DNA from: Staphylococcus petrasii
Lineage (GTDB): Bacteria; Bacillota; Bacilli; Staphylococcales; Staphylococcaceae
Assembly: GCF_002902565.1 (NCBI RefSeq)
Contig: NZ_PPRC01000084.1
Span: 1-33,770, forward strand
Direction: 5' to 3'
DNA: 33,770 nucleotides
Below the pieces are notes generated by a model. It saw only the letters and a program-made list of their open reading frames with translations, did not search any database and was not told where the DNA came from. Numbering within the stretch: position 1 is the stretch's first letter; every line of letters starts with the position of its first letter. Below, piece after piece: positions 18,501 through 31,831 of this stretch. The translations under genes were made by a program, and so were the position numbers.

Positions 18501-19730
18501 TTATTCTGCTTCAGTAAAATCTTTATGTTCTTCTTGTTTAATTTCGTATTGACCAGCATCCTCACCATAATACTTATTATAACGACGTTTAAATAATAAG
18601 AAGAGATGTGATACTAACACTTTCAAAATAGCATAACCAGGAATACCTAGTATAACCCCTACAATGCCGAGTAAATTACCAGCACTTAACAAGATAAAGA
18701 TGATTGTAAGTGGATGGATTTTCAATGTTTTACCCATAATATTTGGAGAAATGAAGTGTCCTTCAATAAATTGAACGAGTGTCCATACGATAATCAATTT
18801 TAATAGCATAAACGGAGAAGTGATTAACGCAATAACGATAGCTGGGGAAATCGCAATCGTTGGACCTAAATAAGGTACAACACTTGTTACCGCTGCGATT
18901 GAAGCTAATACTAAACCGTAATCTAGTCCAATAATGCTATAACCGATAAATAATAAGATACCAATACAGAATGATACGATAATTTGTCCTTGAATATATG
19001 AACCAACTTGTACGCTCATTTTTTCAATTAAATCATGGTAATCTTTTCTGAATTTTGGAGGCATTACCTTAGTACTAAAGTCTTTAAATTTATGTCCATC
19101 TTTTAACATAAAGAATAATACGAATGGTGTCGTTACAATAACAACGCCAACGTTCACGATTGTTTCAGCAAACGACATAATTTTAGTACTAAATCCATCG
19201 AAATAATTTGAAACTAGTGTAGGCACTTTATTTGAGAACGAATCTAACCCATCTTGTATCTGCCCATAAAATGAAGACAGGAATGAAAAATGAGTCACTT
19301 TATCAATTAACCCGTTAAATTTTTCAACATACTTCGGGAAGTTATTAACTAATCGCGTAATTTGATCCCCGATAACCGGAATTAATAAATTAACGATTAA
19401 AGTAGCGCCACCTGCAATAACTAAAAAGACAATAATAATACCAAGTAATCTTGGAATATTATATCGTTCCATCAAATTAATTACAGGATTAATTAAATAG
19501 AATAAAATAAGTGACACTATAATCGGTGCTACAATTGTATTAAATACAATGATAAAGGGATGGAAAACATAAGAAACTTTATCAAAAATAAATATTACAA
19601 TACCGAGTAACACAAGTGAAACTAAGGCAAATATTAAATCTTTGCCACCTAAAAATTTCATAAAACGCGTTTCAGAAAAGCTAAATTTTTTCGACTTCTT
19701 TTCTTCAACTGGTTGTTGTTCAGTTGTCAT
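18501..19730 (-). CDS. AI-2E family transporter (unknown substrate)
   Basis: 409-residue integral membrane protein of the AI-2E/UPF0118 (PerM, YdbI-like) family with about eight membrane helices: a first pair near residues 30-100, a large middle loop of predicted amphipathic character (LVNNFPKYVEKFNGLIDKV...), and a conserved C-terminal block with VSFCIGILLFIGYSIIGLDYGL, VVPYLGPTIAISPAI, QFIEGHFISPNIMGKTLKIHPLTIIF and GVILGIPGYAILKV. Members include quorum-signal exporters and Na+/H+ antiporters, so no substrate is given. The frame extends to 19742, but the ATG there lies one base after AAGG; the ATG at 19730 has GGTGA at a suitable distance and is preferred. It lies upstream of mprF in the same direction, with a terminator between. 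Confidence 0.85.
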   Translation of the reverse strand: MTTEQQPVEEKKSKKFSFSETRFMKFLGGKDLIFALVSLVLLGIVIFIFDKVSYVFHPFIIVFNTIVAPIIVSLILFYLINPVINLMERYNIPRLLGIIIVFLVIAGGATLIVNLLIPVIGDQITRLVNNFPKYVEKFNGLIDKVTHFSFLSSFYGQIQDGLDSFSNKVPTLVSNYFDGFSTKIMSFAETIVNVGVVIVTTPFVLFFMLKDGHKFKDFSTKVMPPKFRKDYHDLIEKMSVQVGSYIQGQIIVSFCIGILLFIGYSIIGLDYGLVLASIAAVTSVVPYLGPTIAISPAIVIALITSPFMLLKLIIVWTLVQFIEGHFISPNIMGKTLKIHPLTIIFILLSAGNLLGIVGVILGIPGYAILKVLVSHLFLLFKRRYNKYYGEDAGQYEIKQEEHKDFTEAE

Positions 19731-19848
19731 GTTTTTCACCATACCTTAACTAACAAATATAAACTTTTGAGTGATTTAAGCGATGCTTAAATGTAAACTT
19801 CAACTAACTAACATCATAACATGAAATAACTCAATTTGTATTTATGTT

Positions 19849-20697
19849 TTACGTAGTGATTTGCGTTTCGAAATGATAAATATGTAACGTTAAATATACT
19901 ATTTCAGACTCATCTACGGAAACATTAATATGTTTTTGAATCATTTTAGAGATTTTAAATGCTGTATTATAGCAACTAGCATAATGTTGTTTAACCATAT
20001 TGATAAAGACCTCTTGTGCTTGAAGATGTTCTTGTTTATTCAATCTACGTATAAGGAATTGAATATGTCTAATAAATCTTTGATATTGTACGGTTTGATT
20101 ATTAATTTTATGGTCTAAATCATTCTCAATAATTAAAATACTCTTACTGATTAATTTATTAATTAATGACATTTCATGGATGGATAAATCTTCAGTATTA
20201 GAAGCAATATGAAGGGCTATGAAGCCTATTTCATCACGAGGAAATTCAACATCTAACCGTTTATTCAATCGTTCTATTACTTGGCTTGCGATAGTGTAGG
20301 CATCGCTATATAAATGCATGGTTTCCATTGCGAAAGGATTATTTATCACTTGATTTTGTTTAAGTCTTTTATATGCAAAAATAATATGATCAGTTAACGC
20401 TACAACTAAATTTTTATCATCAGTCGTATTGATTTTACTTGTAATAAAATTAACCGCCTCAATAATAGCATGTATGACGTCTTCATCAGCTAATTCTATT
20501 AGAGATTTATAATATTCTTGTTGTTGCTTTTGCTCTAATTTATAAACTTTTTCAATTGAAGCATTATCATCTAGCATCATGCCAGGCTTTTTATTAAATC
20601 CGATACCTTTGCCTATCAGAATGACCTCTTGTTGATTATTATTAGTGCATATGATGACGTTATTATTTAAAGTCTTAGAAATGTAATACTCGCTCAT
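19849..20697 (-). CDS. glcT: BglG/LicT-type transcription antiterminator, probably GlcT
   Basis: 282-residue RNA-binding antiterminator. An N-terminal co-antiterminator domain (about 1-55, YYISKTLNNNVIICTNNN...VILIGKGIGFNKKPG) is followed by two PTS-regulation domains with the conserved histidines in VALTDHIIF, FIALHIAS, RFIRHIQFL and VYLTLHIYHF. In the GlcT class it binds a RAT hairpin in the ptsG leader and is switched by PTS phosphorylation. No PTS gene is beside it, which matches the stand-alone glcT locus I recall in staphylococci; the glucose role is inferred from this. The frame is open to a GTG at 20706, but that GTG is within the AAAGGTGAT ribosome binding site, so the true start is the ATG at 20697 or the one at 20700. 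Confidence 0.83.
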   Translation of the reverse strand: MSEYYISKTLNNNVIICTNNNQQEVILIGKGIGFNKKPGMMLDDNASIEKVYKLEQKQQQEYYKSLIELADEDVIHAIIEAVNFITSKINTTDDKNLVVALTDHIIFAYKRLKQNQVINNPFAMETMHLYSDAYTIASQVIERLNKRLDVEFPRDEIGFIALHIASNTEDLSIHEMSLINKLISKSILIIENDLDHKINNQTVQYQRFIRHIQFLIRRLNKQEHLQAQEVFINMVKQHYASCYNTAFKISKMIQKHINVSVDESEIVYLTLHIYHFETQITT

Positions 20698-20724
20698 CAT
20701 AATCACCTTTCTTTTTTTATGATT

Positions 20725-20751
20725 AAAATTATATAGCTAAATACTATAATT
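20725..20751 (-). promoter_or_regulatory. Copy B of a repeated 27-bp promoter element (glcT)
   Basis: On the minus strand it reads AATTATAGTA, then TT, then TAGCTATATAATTTT: 25 of 27 bases identical to the element before msrR. The -10 TATAAT (20728-20733) is 28-31 bp ahead of the glcT start, and a fair -35 (TTTTCA) lies 17 bp upstream. Confidence 0.55.
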
Positions 20752-20770
20752 GAAAAGATATCTCACTCAA

Positions 20771-20833
20771 ACCAAAAATACCCCTTTCAAAGTACTTTCT
20801 TTCATAGGAAAGAGCTTACTCTGAAAGGGGTAT
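20771..20833 (-). terminator. Terminator of alsT
   Basis: ATACCCCTTTCA (20778-20789) pairs perfectly with TGAAAGGGGTAT (20822-20833); an inner CTTTC-ATA-GGAAAG hairpin and AGTA/TACT pairs extend it into one long rod. On the minus strand it is followed by TTTTTGG. It separates alsT from glcT. Confidence 0.9.
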
Positions 20834-20867
20834 ATCATTATGATGCAGCCAATATTAAAATTATGAC

Positions 20868-22328
20868 TTAGTATTTTTTAGGAATCTTGTTTTCTCGACC
20901 CCATGTTTCAATACCGAATAAGTTAATTTCTAAATTCTCAGGTTTGAATACAGGTTTCTGACCTGCTTTACGTTGACGTTGGTAATCTTTAATCACTGCG
21001 ATAGCTATATTTGACAATCCTATAATTGAAACTAAGTTTACAATAGCCATTAAGCCCATGAATAAGTCGGCAGTACTCCATACTGTTTCAGTTTTAACAA
21101 CTGCGCCTACGAATACTAACACAACAACTAAACATCTAAAGATAAATAATACTACTTTATTGTTAGATAAGAATTCAATATTAGATTGTCCGTAATAATA
21201 GTTACCTACTACAGATGAGAACGCAAATAGCGTAATCGCTATAGTTAAGAAAATACCACCTGCTGAACCTAAATGTTCATTTAAAGCAGATTGCGTTACT
21301 TCTACACCTTGAGGTGCATTTTCGCCAAATTTTAAACCAGAATATAATAAAATCATGATTGCAGTGGCTGTACATACTAACATTGTGTCAAAGAATACAC
21401 CTAGTGATTGAATTAAACCTTGTTTCACAGGGTGAGGTACTGCTGCAGTCGCAGCTGCGTTAGGTGCAGAACCCATACCAGCTTCGTTTGAGAATAATCC
21501 ACGTTTAACACCTTGTAAAATAGCGGCACCAACTGCTCCGCCTGTCACTTGTTCTATACCAAATGCACTTTTAATAATTGTACCAATCATTGGAATAATT
21601 TGATCAAAGTTTAAAAGTAAAATGACTAAAACCATACCAATATAAATAATCGCCATAATAGGCACAATTAATGATGATAACGTCGCGATACTACGCACAC
21701 CACCAAAGATGATGATTGCAGTAATAACAGCTAAGATGATACCTGTGATAACAGGACTTACGTTATATTGTGTTTTTAAAGATTCAGCAATCGTGTTTGA
21801 TTGAACTGTATTAAATACAAATGCAAACGTTACTGTAATTAAAATAGCAAATAAAATACCTAACCATTTTTGGTTTAAACCTTTAGTTATGTAATATGCT
21901 GGACCTCCGCGGAAGCCACCTTCTTTATCATGTACTTTATAAACTTGTGCTAAAGTTGCTTCGACAAAGGCACTCGCTGCACCAATAAAAGCAATGACCC
22001 ACATCCAAAATACAGCACCAGGGCCACCTAATACAATTGCTGTAGCTACGCCGGCAATATTACCAGTACCTACACGTGAACCTGCACTAATCGCAAATGC
22101 TTGGAATGGAGAAATACCTTTCTCCCCACTATTCAATGTTTCAGGTTTCTCTGTTAAAGCTCTAAACATTTCAGGTAACATACGCAACTGAATAAATTTA
22201 GAACTAATAGTGAAGAACACACCTACAGTTAATAATAGTCCAATAAGATATTGAGACCATATTAAATCATTTCCTACCTGAACAATCGATTTGAACCATC
22301 CAGGAATTAAACTATCAAAATCGCTCAA
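20868..22328 (-). CDS. alsT: AlsT, amino-acid (alanine/glycine):sodium symporter
   Basis: 486-residue membrane transporter of the AGCS family, with about 10-11 helices. The family signature is clear in FQAFAISAGSRVGTGNIAGVATAIVLGGPGAVFWMW (about residues 74-110) and GLFSNEAGMGSAPNAAATA (about 278-296). It imports small neutral amino acids with Na+; S. aureus and Bacillus relatives have also been tied to glutamine or serine uptake, so the substrate is not certain. Translation starts at TTG 22328, with GGGGG six bases upstream. The leader ahead of it has a long inverted repeat. It lies downstream of parC in the same direction, without an obvious terminator between. Confidence 0.9.
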   Translation of the reverse strand: MSDFDSLIPGWFKSIVQVGNDLIWSQYLIGLLLTVGVFFTISSKFIQLRMLPEMFRALTEKPETLNSGEKGISPFQAFAISAGSRVGTGNIAGVATAIVLGGPGAVFWMWVIAFIGAASAFVEATLAQVYKVHDKEGGFRGGPAYYITKGLNQKWLGILFAILITVTFAFVFNTVQSNTIAESLKTQYNVSPVITGIILAVITAIIIFGGVRSIATLSSLIVPIMAIIYIGMVLVILLLNFDQIIPMIGTIIKSAFGIEQVTGGAVGAAILQGVKRGLFSNEAGMGSAPNAAATAAVPHPVKQGLIQSLGVFFDTMLVCTATAIMILLYSGLKFGENAPQGVEVTQSALNEHLGSAGGIFLTIAITLFAFSSVVGNYYYGQSNIEFLSNNKVVLFIFRCLVVVLVFVGAVVKTETVWSTADLFMGLMAIVNLVSIIGLSNIAIAVIKDYQRQRKAGQKPVFKPENLEINLFGIETWGRENKIPKKY

Positions 22329-22374
22329 TGAAATCCCCCTACTCTATTTTTTAAATAAAATCTTAAATACACTA

Positions 22375-22468
22375 CAAGAGATTTATATTAAATTGAATAA
22401 AATCATTAAGCATTGTTAATCACTCGCATGCTTTTAAATCTTTACTCAAAAACAATATAAATCTCTTG
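22375..22468 (-). repeat. Long inverted repeat between parC and alsT
   Basis: CAAGAGATTTATATT (22375-22389) and AATATAAATCTCTTG (22454-22468) are perfect 15-base complements, 64 bases apart. Inside lies AAGCAT/ATGCTT as a second hairpin. There is no T-run after either arm, so it does not look like a normal terminator. It may fold in the alsT leader or the parC 3' end. Confidence 0.75.
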
Positions 22469-22544
22469 TTAATTATTAAATGTTAAAATAACAAAATTAA
22501 GTTTATCATTTTATGAATAACTTGAAAATATAAAATCTCAAATT

Positions 22545-26956
<4,412 letters not shown>

Positions 26957-26959
26957 CTA

Positions 26960-26973
26960 CAAACGTACGTTCG
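26960..26973 (-). promoter_or_regulatory. LexA (SOS) box upstream of parE-parC
   Basis: On the minus strand CGAACGTACGTTTG fits the consensus CGAACRNRYGTTYG at every position. It sits 2 bp upstream of the ribosome binding site, downstream of any promoter, so LexA would act as a block to elongation. SOS control of parE/parC has been reported for S. aureus, as I recall. Confidence 0.88.
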
Positions 26974-27086
26974 TTTTAAAAACTATACAATAGATATTCT
27001 TATATAAATTAAGTTAAATTGCAAGTATGAGTTATACACTATAACGAATAATACAAATGTAATAAACATTTTTTCGTTTTCAGTCG

Positions 27087-27113
27087 TTGTTAAGTCGTAG
27101 ATTATGGTAAAAT
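27087..27113 (+). promoter_or_regulatory. Candidate promoter of plsY
   Basis: TTGTTA (27087-27092) and an extended -10, TGgTAAAAT (27105-27113), with a short 15-bp spacer. It would start about 25 bases before the plsY start. Confidence 0.45.
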
Positions 27114-27146
27114 AAATCTAAGTTACTAAAGGATGTGTAAAGTTAT

Positions 27147-27755
27147 ATGATGATAGTGCTCATGTTACTTCTTAGCTATCTCATCGGTGCTATTCCTAAT
27201 GGATATGTTATAGGGAAGCTCTTTTTCAAAAAAGATATAAGACAATTTGGAAGTGGAAATACGGGCGCAACAAATAGTTTCCGTGTGCTTGGTAAACCAG
27301 CAGGCTTTATAGTTACTTTCCTAGATATATTCAAAGGATTTATAACTGTATTCTTTCCAATATGGTTTCCAGTGCATGCTGATGGACCACTTAGCACGTT
27401 CTTCACGCACGGTTTAATTGTTGGTATATTTGCTATTTTGGGTCACGTATATCCTGTTTATCTTAAGTTTAAAGGCGGTAAAGCGGTAGCAACAAGTGCT
27501 GGTGTAGTATTAGGGGTTAATCCTATATTATTACTTGTATTAGCTATTATCTTCTTTGGCGTTCTTTATCTTTCAAAATATGTTTCACTTTCAAGTATCA
27601 TTGCAGCAATCAGCTGTGTGATTGGTTCTTTATTTATACAGGACCATATTTTATTTTGGATGAGCTTATTTGTCTCTATTATCTTAATTGTAAGACACCG
27701 AACTAATATTGTAAGAATATTTAAAGGAGAAGAACCTAAAATTAAGTGGATGTAA
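27147..27755 (+). CDS. plsY: Glycerol-3-phosphate acyltransferase PlsY
   Basis: 202-residue membrane enzyme that moves an acyl chain from acyl-phosphate (made by PlsX) to glycerol 3-phosphate, giving lysophosphatidic acid for membrane lipids. Five hydrophobic segments and the three cytoplasmic motifs of the family are visible: [17 protein letters not shown], a [14 protein letters not shown] phosphate-binding stretch, and [17 protein letters not shown] near the end. The ATG at 27150 is an alternative start; the only purine-rich site (AAAGGA) is rather far upstream. Divergent from parE, which is the usual neighbour in Firmicutes. Confidence 0.95.
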   Translation: MMIVLMLLLSYLIGAIPNGYVIGKLFFKKDIRQFGSGNTGATNSFRVLGKPAGFIVTFLDIFKGFITVFFPIWFPVHADGPLSTFFTHGLIVGIFAILGHVYPVYLKFKGGKAVATSAGVVLGVNPILLLVLAIIFFGVLYLSKYVSLSSIIAAISCVIGSLFIQDHILFWMSLFVSIILIVRHRTNIVRIFKGEEPKIKWM

Positions 27756-27825
27756 TCTCCTTATTCATTATAGAAGCGTATGAGTTTTAAATATTATAAT
27801 TTAGTCTAATAATAGACTTTGATTT

Positions 27826-27885
27826 GAGAGCAAGCTGATGAAATCGTTTGAATTAAAATTGATTTCTAGTTTGCTCTCTTTTGTT
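27826..27885 (+). terminator. Terminator of plsY
   Basis: GAGAGCAA (27826-27833) pairs with TTGCTCTC (27871-27878), with an inner GAAATC/GATTTC helix, followed by TTTTGTT. Confidence 0.85.
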
Positions 27886-27940
27886 ATTATGAACTGCCTA
27901 AGCTTATAAAGTTTTTTAAAAGTTTCAATATGTTATAATT

Positions 27941-27969
27941 TTGACAGTTCTCATAAAAATTATGTTAAT
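27941..27969 (+). promoter_or_regulatory. Candidate promoter of the HesB-like gene
   Basis: Perfect -35 TTGACA (27941-27946) with GTTAAT 17 bp further on (27964-27969), about 35 bp before the start codon. A TATAAT at 27934-27939 is an alternative -10 but lacks a -35. Confidence 0.4.
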
Positions 27970-28003
27970 TATAAATATATAGGTAATCAAGGAGGATTCT
28001 AGA

Positions 28004-28303
28004 ATGAAAATCAAATTATCTGATCAAGCTGTAGAATGGTTTAAAGATGAATTAGATTTACCTGAAGATAATAAAGTTTTACAGTTTTATGTTAGATATG
28101 GTGGAGAATTCCAACTTAAACAAGGCTTTAGCCCAGCATTTAGAGTAGAACAACGTGATGATGTTGAAATTGGCTATGAAGAAAATTACAATGATTTAAT
28201 TGTAGTGGTTGCAGAAGATGATTTATGGTATTTCGAAGATAGTGAAGTACTTGTAGAAAAAGTAGACCACGATGATGAAATTGCCTATTCTAAAATAAAT
28301 TAA
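28004..28303 (+). CDS. HesB/YneR-like protein without cysteines
   Basis: 99-residue cytoplasmic protein resembling the HesB/IscA fold (YneR-type): an N-terminal helix [15 protein letters not shown], then [23 protein letters not shown]. True A-type iron-sulfur carriers have three conserved cysteines; this protein contains none, so it should not be called a cluster carrier. It is strongly acidic towards the C-terminus. The AAGGAGGATT ribosome binding site is excellent. Function is unknown. It faces the thioesterase gene across a shared terminator. Confidence 0.75.
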   Translation: MKIKLSDQAVEWFKDELDLPEDNKVLQFYVRYGGEFQLKQGFSPAFRVEQRDDVEIGYEENYNDLIVVVAEDDLWYFEDSEVLVEKVDHDDEIAYSKIN

Positions 28304-28324
28304 TGATAAAAGAATATTAAAGAT

Positions 28325-28372
28325 AAGACCATGAGGCAGTAATGTGACACGCTCTCATGGTCTTTATTATTG
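28325..28372. terminator. Bidirectional terminator between the HesB-like and thioesterase genes
   Basis: AAGACCATGAG (28325-28335) pairs perfectly with CTCATGGTCTT (28354-28364); the tail TTATTATTGG serves the plus strand. The loop is 18 bases. Confidence 0.82.
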
Positions 28373-28373
28373 G

Positions 28374-28844
28374 TTAGAAATCTAAATCTTTGCTACTAGT
28401 AACCTCTAAATCTTTACCCTCTTTATTTAACGCTTCAACTTTACTATATGTTTCGTGCCATTCCGGGAAGTAACGGTCTAATCGAATTGGTCTGAAATTG
28501 CTCGCTTTCATACAAATAAGTTGAGTTGAGCCAGTTGTAGCTAATTCCCCTTTTTCGTTATACACTTCATAATTATATTGTGAACGTAATCTTGAATAAT
28601 GCTCTACCCAAGTTTTGATTTTAACTTTTTCAGGATAAAAGATAGATTTTTTATATTGAATTTGTAAATCCATTACTGGCGAAATAATGCCTTCTTTTTC
28701 CATATCTGCATAACTAAAACCTAACTTACGAATATAATCTGTGCGGGCTACTTCAAACCATGTAGCATAATTGCCATGATAGATTACACCCATTTTATCT
28801 GTTTCTTGATATCTAGCTTCAATTTCAGTCATACTGTAGATCAT
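28374..28844 (-). CDS. Hot-dog-fold acyl-CoA thioesterase (YbgC/4HBT type)
   Basis: 156-residue enzyme of the 4-hydroxybenzoyl-CoA thioesterase family. The YbgC-type motif is clear in ARYQETDKMGVIYHGNYATWFEVARTDYI, with the catalytic acid in the ETD segment. Such proteins hydrolyse acyl-CoA esters; the actual acyl group is not known. The frame can be extended to 28889, but AAGAGGT lies 8 bases ahead of the ATG at 28844 (MIYSMTEIEARYQETD), which I use. It is downstream of acnA in the same direction, with a hairpin between. Confidence 0.85.
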   Translation of the reverse strand: MIYSMTEIEARYQETDKMGVIYHGNYATWFEVARTDYIRKLGFSYADMEKEGIISPVMDLQIQYKKSIFYPEKVKIKTWVEHYSRLRSQYNYEVYNEKGELATTGSTQLICMKASNFRPIRLDRYFPEWHETYSKVEALNKEGKDLEVTSSKDLDF

Positions 28845-28885
28845 ATTTAAGTACCTCTTTTCAAATATCTTACAATTTAATAGTA

Positions 28886-28926
28886 ACATAAATAAGCCAT
28901 GCCAACATATATGTCAGCATGGCTTA
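28886..28926 (-). terminator. Terminator of acnA
   Basis: TAAGCCATGC (28893-28902) and GCATGGCTTA (28917-28926) pair perfectly, with an inner ACAT/ATGT helix. The minus-strand tail is TTATTTATG, which is only moderately T-rich, so some read-through to the thioesterase gene is possible. Confidence 0.7.
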
Positions 28927-28939
28927 AAAGCAATTAAAA

Positions 28940-31645
28940 TTATTGCGCTAATTTATTTCTTAATACCATTTGTAAGATACCACCATGACGATAGTAGTCT
29001 AATTCTACTAATGAATCGAAACGAACGATTGCTTCAAAATCAACAACTTCGCCGTTTTCTTTTTTAGCGTGAACTTTCACAATGTCATGTGGTTTAACGT
29101 CTTCATTAATATCTACTGAAATTTCTTCTCTACCATCTAGGCCTAATGAATCAGCTGATTCACCATCTTTGAATTGTAATGGTAACACACCCATCATTAC
29201 TAAGTTAGAACGGTGGATACGTTCGTAACTTTGAGCGATGACAGTTTTAACGCCTAATAAGTTAGTACCTTTAGCAGCCCAGTCACGAGAAGAACCCATA
29301 CCATAGTCATTACCTGCTAATACAGCTAAGTCAGTACCGTCTTCTTTGTATTTCATAGCTGCATCGTAAATTGGCATTACTTCATCAGTTGGCCAATAAG
29401 TAGTGTAACCACCTTCAGTACCTGGGGCTAATTGGTTTTTAATACGGATGTTCGCAAATGTACCTCTTACCATTACTTCATGGTTACCACGACGTGAACC
29501 ATAAGAGTTAAAGTCACGAATTGGCACATCATGGCTTAATAAGTATTTACCTGCTGGCGTATCTTTACCGATAGCACCTGCTGGAGAAATATGGTCAGTA
29601 GTTACTGAGTCACCAAATTTACCCATTACACGTAAATCTTTTAATGGTTCAATTGTACCAGGTTCTTTAGATAAACCTTGGAAGAATGTTGGGTTTTGAA
29701 TGTATGTTGAATTTGGATCGAAGTCATATAATGGTGCGTCTGTAACATCGATTTCATTCCACATTTCATTATTGCTATAAACGTTTTTATATTCTTCTAA
29801 GAATAATTCTGGAGTTACAACGCTATCAACTGTATCAGCCACCTCTTGAATTGTAGGCCAAATATCATTTAAGTATACGTCTTCTCCGTCTTTACCTTTA
29901 CCGATTGGTTCATTTTGTAAATCAATATCCACTGTACCAGCTAAAGCGTAAGCAACTACTAATTGAGGAGATGCTAAATAGTTAGCTTTAACTAATGGGT
30001 GAATACGACCTTCAAAGTTACGGTTACCTGATAAAACAGATGTAACTAATAAATCTTCATCTGCAATAGCTTTTTCAATTTCAGGTAATAATGGACCTGA
30101 GTTACCGATACAAGTTGTACAACCATAACCTACTAAGTTGAAACCTAAATCATCAAGATATTCTTGTAAGCCTGAATCACGTAAGTAACCAGTTACTACT
30201 TTTGAACCTGGTGCTAATGATGTTTTTACAAATTCAGGTACTTTAAGACCTTTTTCAACAGCTTTCTTAGCCACTAAACCTGCGCCTAACATTACGTATG
30301 GGTTAGAAGTGTTTGTACATGATGTGATTGCAGCAATTGCAATATCACCTGTTTTCATTGTAGCTGTTGAGCCATCTTTGAATTGAATTTCAGCTTTCTT
30401 ATCAAATTCGCTTTCATCTAAACCATGTCCTTGGTTACCTGCTGGAGCAGTAACAGACTTTTCAAATTCTGATTTCATGTCACTTAAGAAAATTAAATCT
30501 TGAGGACGTTTAGGACCTGATAATGAAGCTTCAACTGTTGATAAATCTAAATCGATAACATCAGTATAAGCTGGATCTTCTTTATCCGCAGTAAAGAACA
30601 TATTATTTTGTTCTAAGTATGCTTTAACTAATTCTACATGTTCTTCTGAACGACCAGTTAATTTCATGTATTTAAGTGATTCTTCATCTACTGGGAAGAA
30701 ACCACAAGTCGCACCATATTCTGGAGCCATGTTAGCAATTGTAGCACGGTCAGCTAATGGTAAATCTGCAACACCTGGACCAAAGAATTCTACAAATTTA
30801 CCTACCACGCCTTTTTTACGTAATTCTTGAGTGACACGTAAAGCTAAGTCAGTAGCAGTTGAACCTTGTGGTAATGAATTTGTTAAACGTACACCGATAA
30901 CTTCAGGAATTGGGAAATATGATGGTTGTCCAAGCATACCCGCTTCAGCTTCGATACCACCAACGCCCCAACCTAGAACGCCGATACCATTAATCATTGT
31001 TGTATGAGAGTCTGTACCTACTAATGTATCAGGGAATGCCGTTTGTTCACCTTCAACGTCACGTACATGTACTACATTGGCTAAATATTCTAAGTTAACT
31101 TGGTGTACGATACCAGTTGCTGGAGGTACTGCATTGTAGTTATCAAATGCTTTCGTTGCCCAGTTTAAAAATTGATAACGTTCATAGTTTCTTTCAAATT
31201 CTAATTTCATATTTCGTTCTAGTGCCTCTGGATTAGCATAGCTATCAACTTGTACTGAGTGGTCGATAACTAAGTCTACTGGCACTTCAGGATTGATCTT
31301 ATTAATATCCCCACCAACATCATTCATCGCTTTACGTAATGATGCTAAATCAACTACAGCTGGCACCCCAGTAAAGTCTTGTAGGATAACACGAGATGGT
31401 TTGAATGGAACTTCCCCTTCATTACCTTCATTACCAAAATTACCTAAAGCTTTGATATGTTCATCAGTAATAACGAAATCATCTTCTTGTCTTAAAACAG
31501 ATTCTAATAAAACACGAATTGAATAAGGTAATTTACTGATTTTGGTTAAACCTTGCTCTTCTAAACTTTTTAAATCATAGTAAGTATATGATTTACCATT
31601 TACTTCAAACGTTTTTTTAGCTTGTTCTTTTATGTTAGAAGTCAT
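28940..31645 (-). CDS. acnA: Aconitate hydratase (aconitase)
   Basis: 901-residue [4Fe-4S] enzyme that interconverts citrate and isocitrate in the TCA cycle; the apo form of AcnA/CitB homologues can bind RNA. Cluster cysteines are in [11 protein letters not shown] and [15 protein letters not shown]. Other marks are [37 protein letters not shown], and the swivel-domain [16 protein letters not shown] and [17 protein letters not shown]. The frame is open to 31672, but a GGGGG site lies 8 bases before the ATG at 31645, giving the 901 residues usual for staphylococci. Upstream lie a candidate promoter, a CcpC/CcpE-like palindrome and a Fur-like box. Confidence 0.96.
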   Translation of the reverse strand: MTSNIKEQAKKTFEVNGKSYTYYDLKSLEEQGLTKISKLPYSIRVLLESVLRQEDDFVITDEHIKALGNFGNEGNEGEVPFKPSRVILQDFTGVPAVVDLASLRKAMNDVGGDINKINPEVPVDLVIDHSVQVDSYANPEALERNMKLEFERNYERYQFLNWATKAFDNYNAVPPATGIVHQVNLEYLANVVHVRDVEGEQTAFPDTLVGTDSHTTMINGIGVLGWGVGGIEAEAGMLGQPSYFPIPEVIGVRLTNSLPQGSTATDLALRVTQELRKKGVVGKFVEFFGPGVADLPLADRATIANMAPEYGATCGFFPVDEESLKYMKLTGRSEEHVELVKAYLEQNNMFFTADKEDPAYTDVIDLDLSTVEASLSGPKRPQDLIFLSDMKSEFEKSVTAPAGNQGHGLDESEFDKKAEIQFKDGSTATMKTGDIAIAAITSCTNTSNPYVMLGAGLVAKKAVEKGLKVPEFVKTSLAPGSKVVTGYLRDSGLQEYLDDLGFNLVGYGCTTCIGNSGPLLPEIEKAIADEDLLVTSVLSGNRNFEGRIHPLVKANYLASPQLVVAYALAGTVDIDLQNEPIGKGKDGEDVYLNDIWPTIQEVADTVDSVVTPELFLEEYKNVYSNNEMWNEIDVTDAPLYDFDPNSTYIQNPTFFQGLSKEPGTIEPLKDLRVMGKFGDSVTTDHISPAGAIGKDTPAGKYLLSHDVPIRDFNSYGSRRGNHEVMVRGTFANIRIKNQLAPGTEGGYTTYWPTDEVMPIYDAAMKYKEDGTDLAVLAGNDYGMGSSRDWAAKGTNLLGVKTVIAQSYERIHRSNLVMMGVLPLQFKDGESADSLGLDGREEISVDINEDVKPHDIVKVHAKKENGEVVDFEAIVRFDSLVELDYYRHGGILQMVLRNKLAQ

Positions 31646-31697
31646 ATGTTTATCCCCCTTGAATATTAACATTTTATAATTATATGCCTTTAATTAA

Positions 31698-31726
31698 ATT
31701 GTATAATTATATGTTTTTTAAAACAA
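31698..31726 (-). promoter_or_regulatory. Candidate promoter of acnA
   Basis: TTGTTT (31721-31726), 17-bp spacer, TACAAT (31698-31703) on the minus strand, predicting a leader of about 46 bases. A perfect TATAAT also sits at 31706-31711 but has no good -35. Confidence 0.5.
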
Positions 31727-31780
31727 CTCTGTACCTCTAGTTTTCACACTATTTAGCTTTCGCATTTTTAATCAGAGTAT

Positions 31781-31795
31781 ATAAGTAATACTTAT
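31781..31795. promoter_or_regulatory. CcpC/CcpE-type operator candidate upstream of acnA
   Basis: ATAAGTAATACTTAT is a perfect 15-bp palindrome and fits ATAA-N7-TTAT, the site bound by the citrate-responsive LysR-type regulator CcpC at B. subtilis citB and, as I recall, by CcpE in S. aureus. It lies about 136 bp before the acnA start codon. Confidence 0.6.
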
Positions 31796-31831
31796 CATAT
31801 AACCCTAGTGCAATAAGTAAATATTATTAAT

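Noticed and set aside
20778-20833. GlcT RAT antiterminator hairpin just upstream of glcT
   Set aside because: The hairpin is a plain alsT terminator with a T-run; it lacks a recognisable RAT partner sequence, and a glcT promoter lies downstream of it.
22375-22468. Small inverted-repeat transposon (MITE)
   Set aside because: No target-site duplication flanks the arms, and no second copy occurs in the window.
27838-27853. CcpA (cre)-like sequence ATGAAATCGTTTGAAT
   Set aside because: It departs from the consensus at key positions and is part of the plsY terminator hairpin, so the match is explained by the hairpin.
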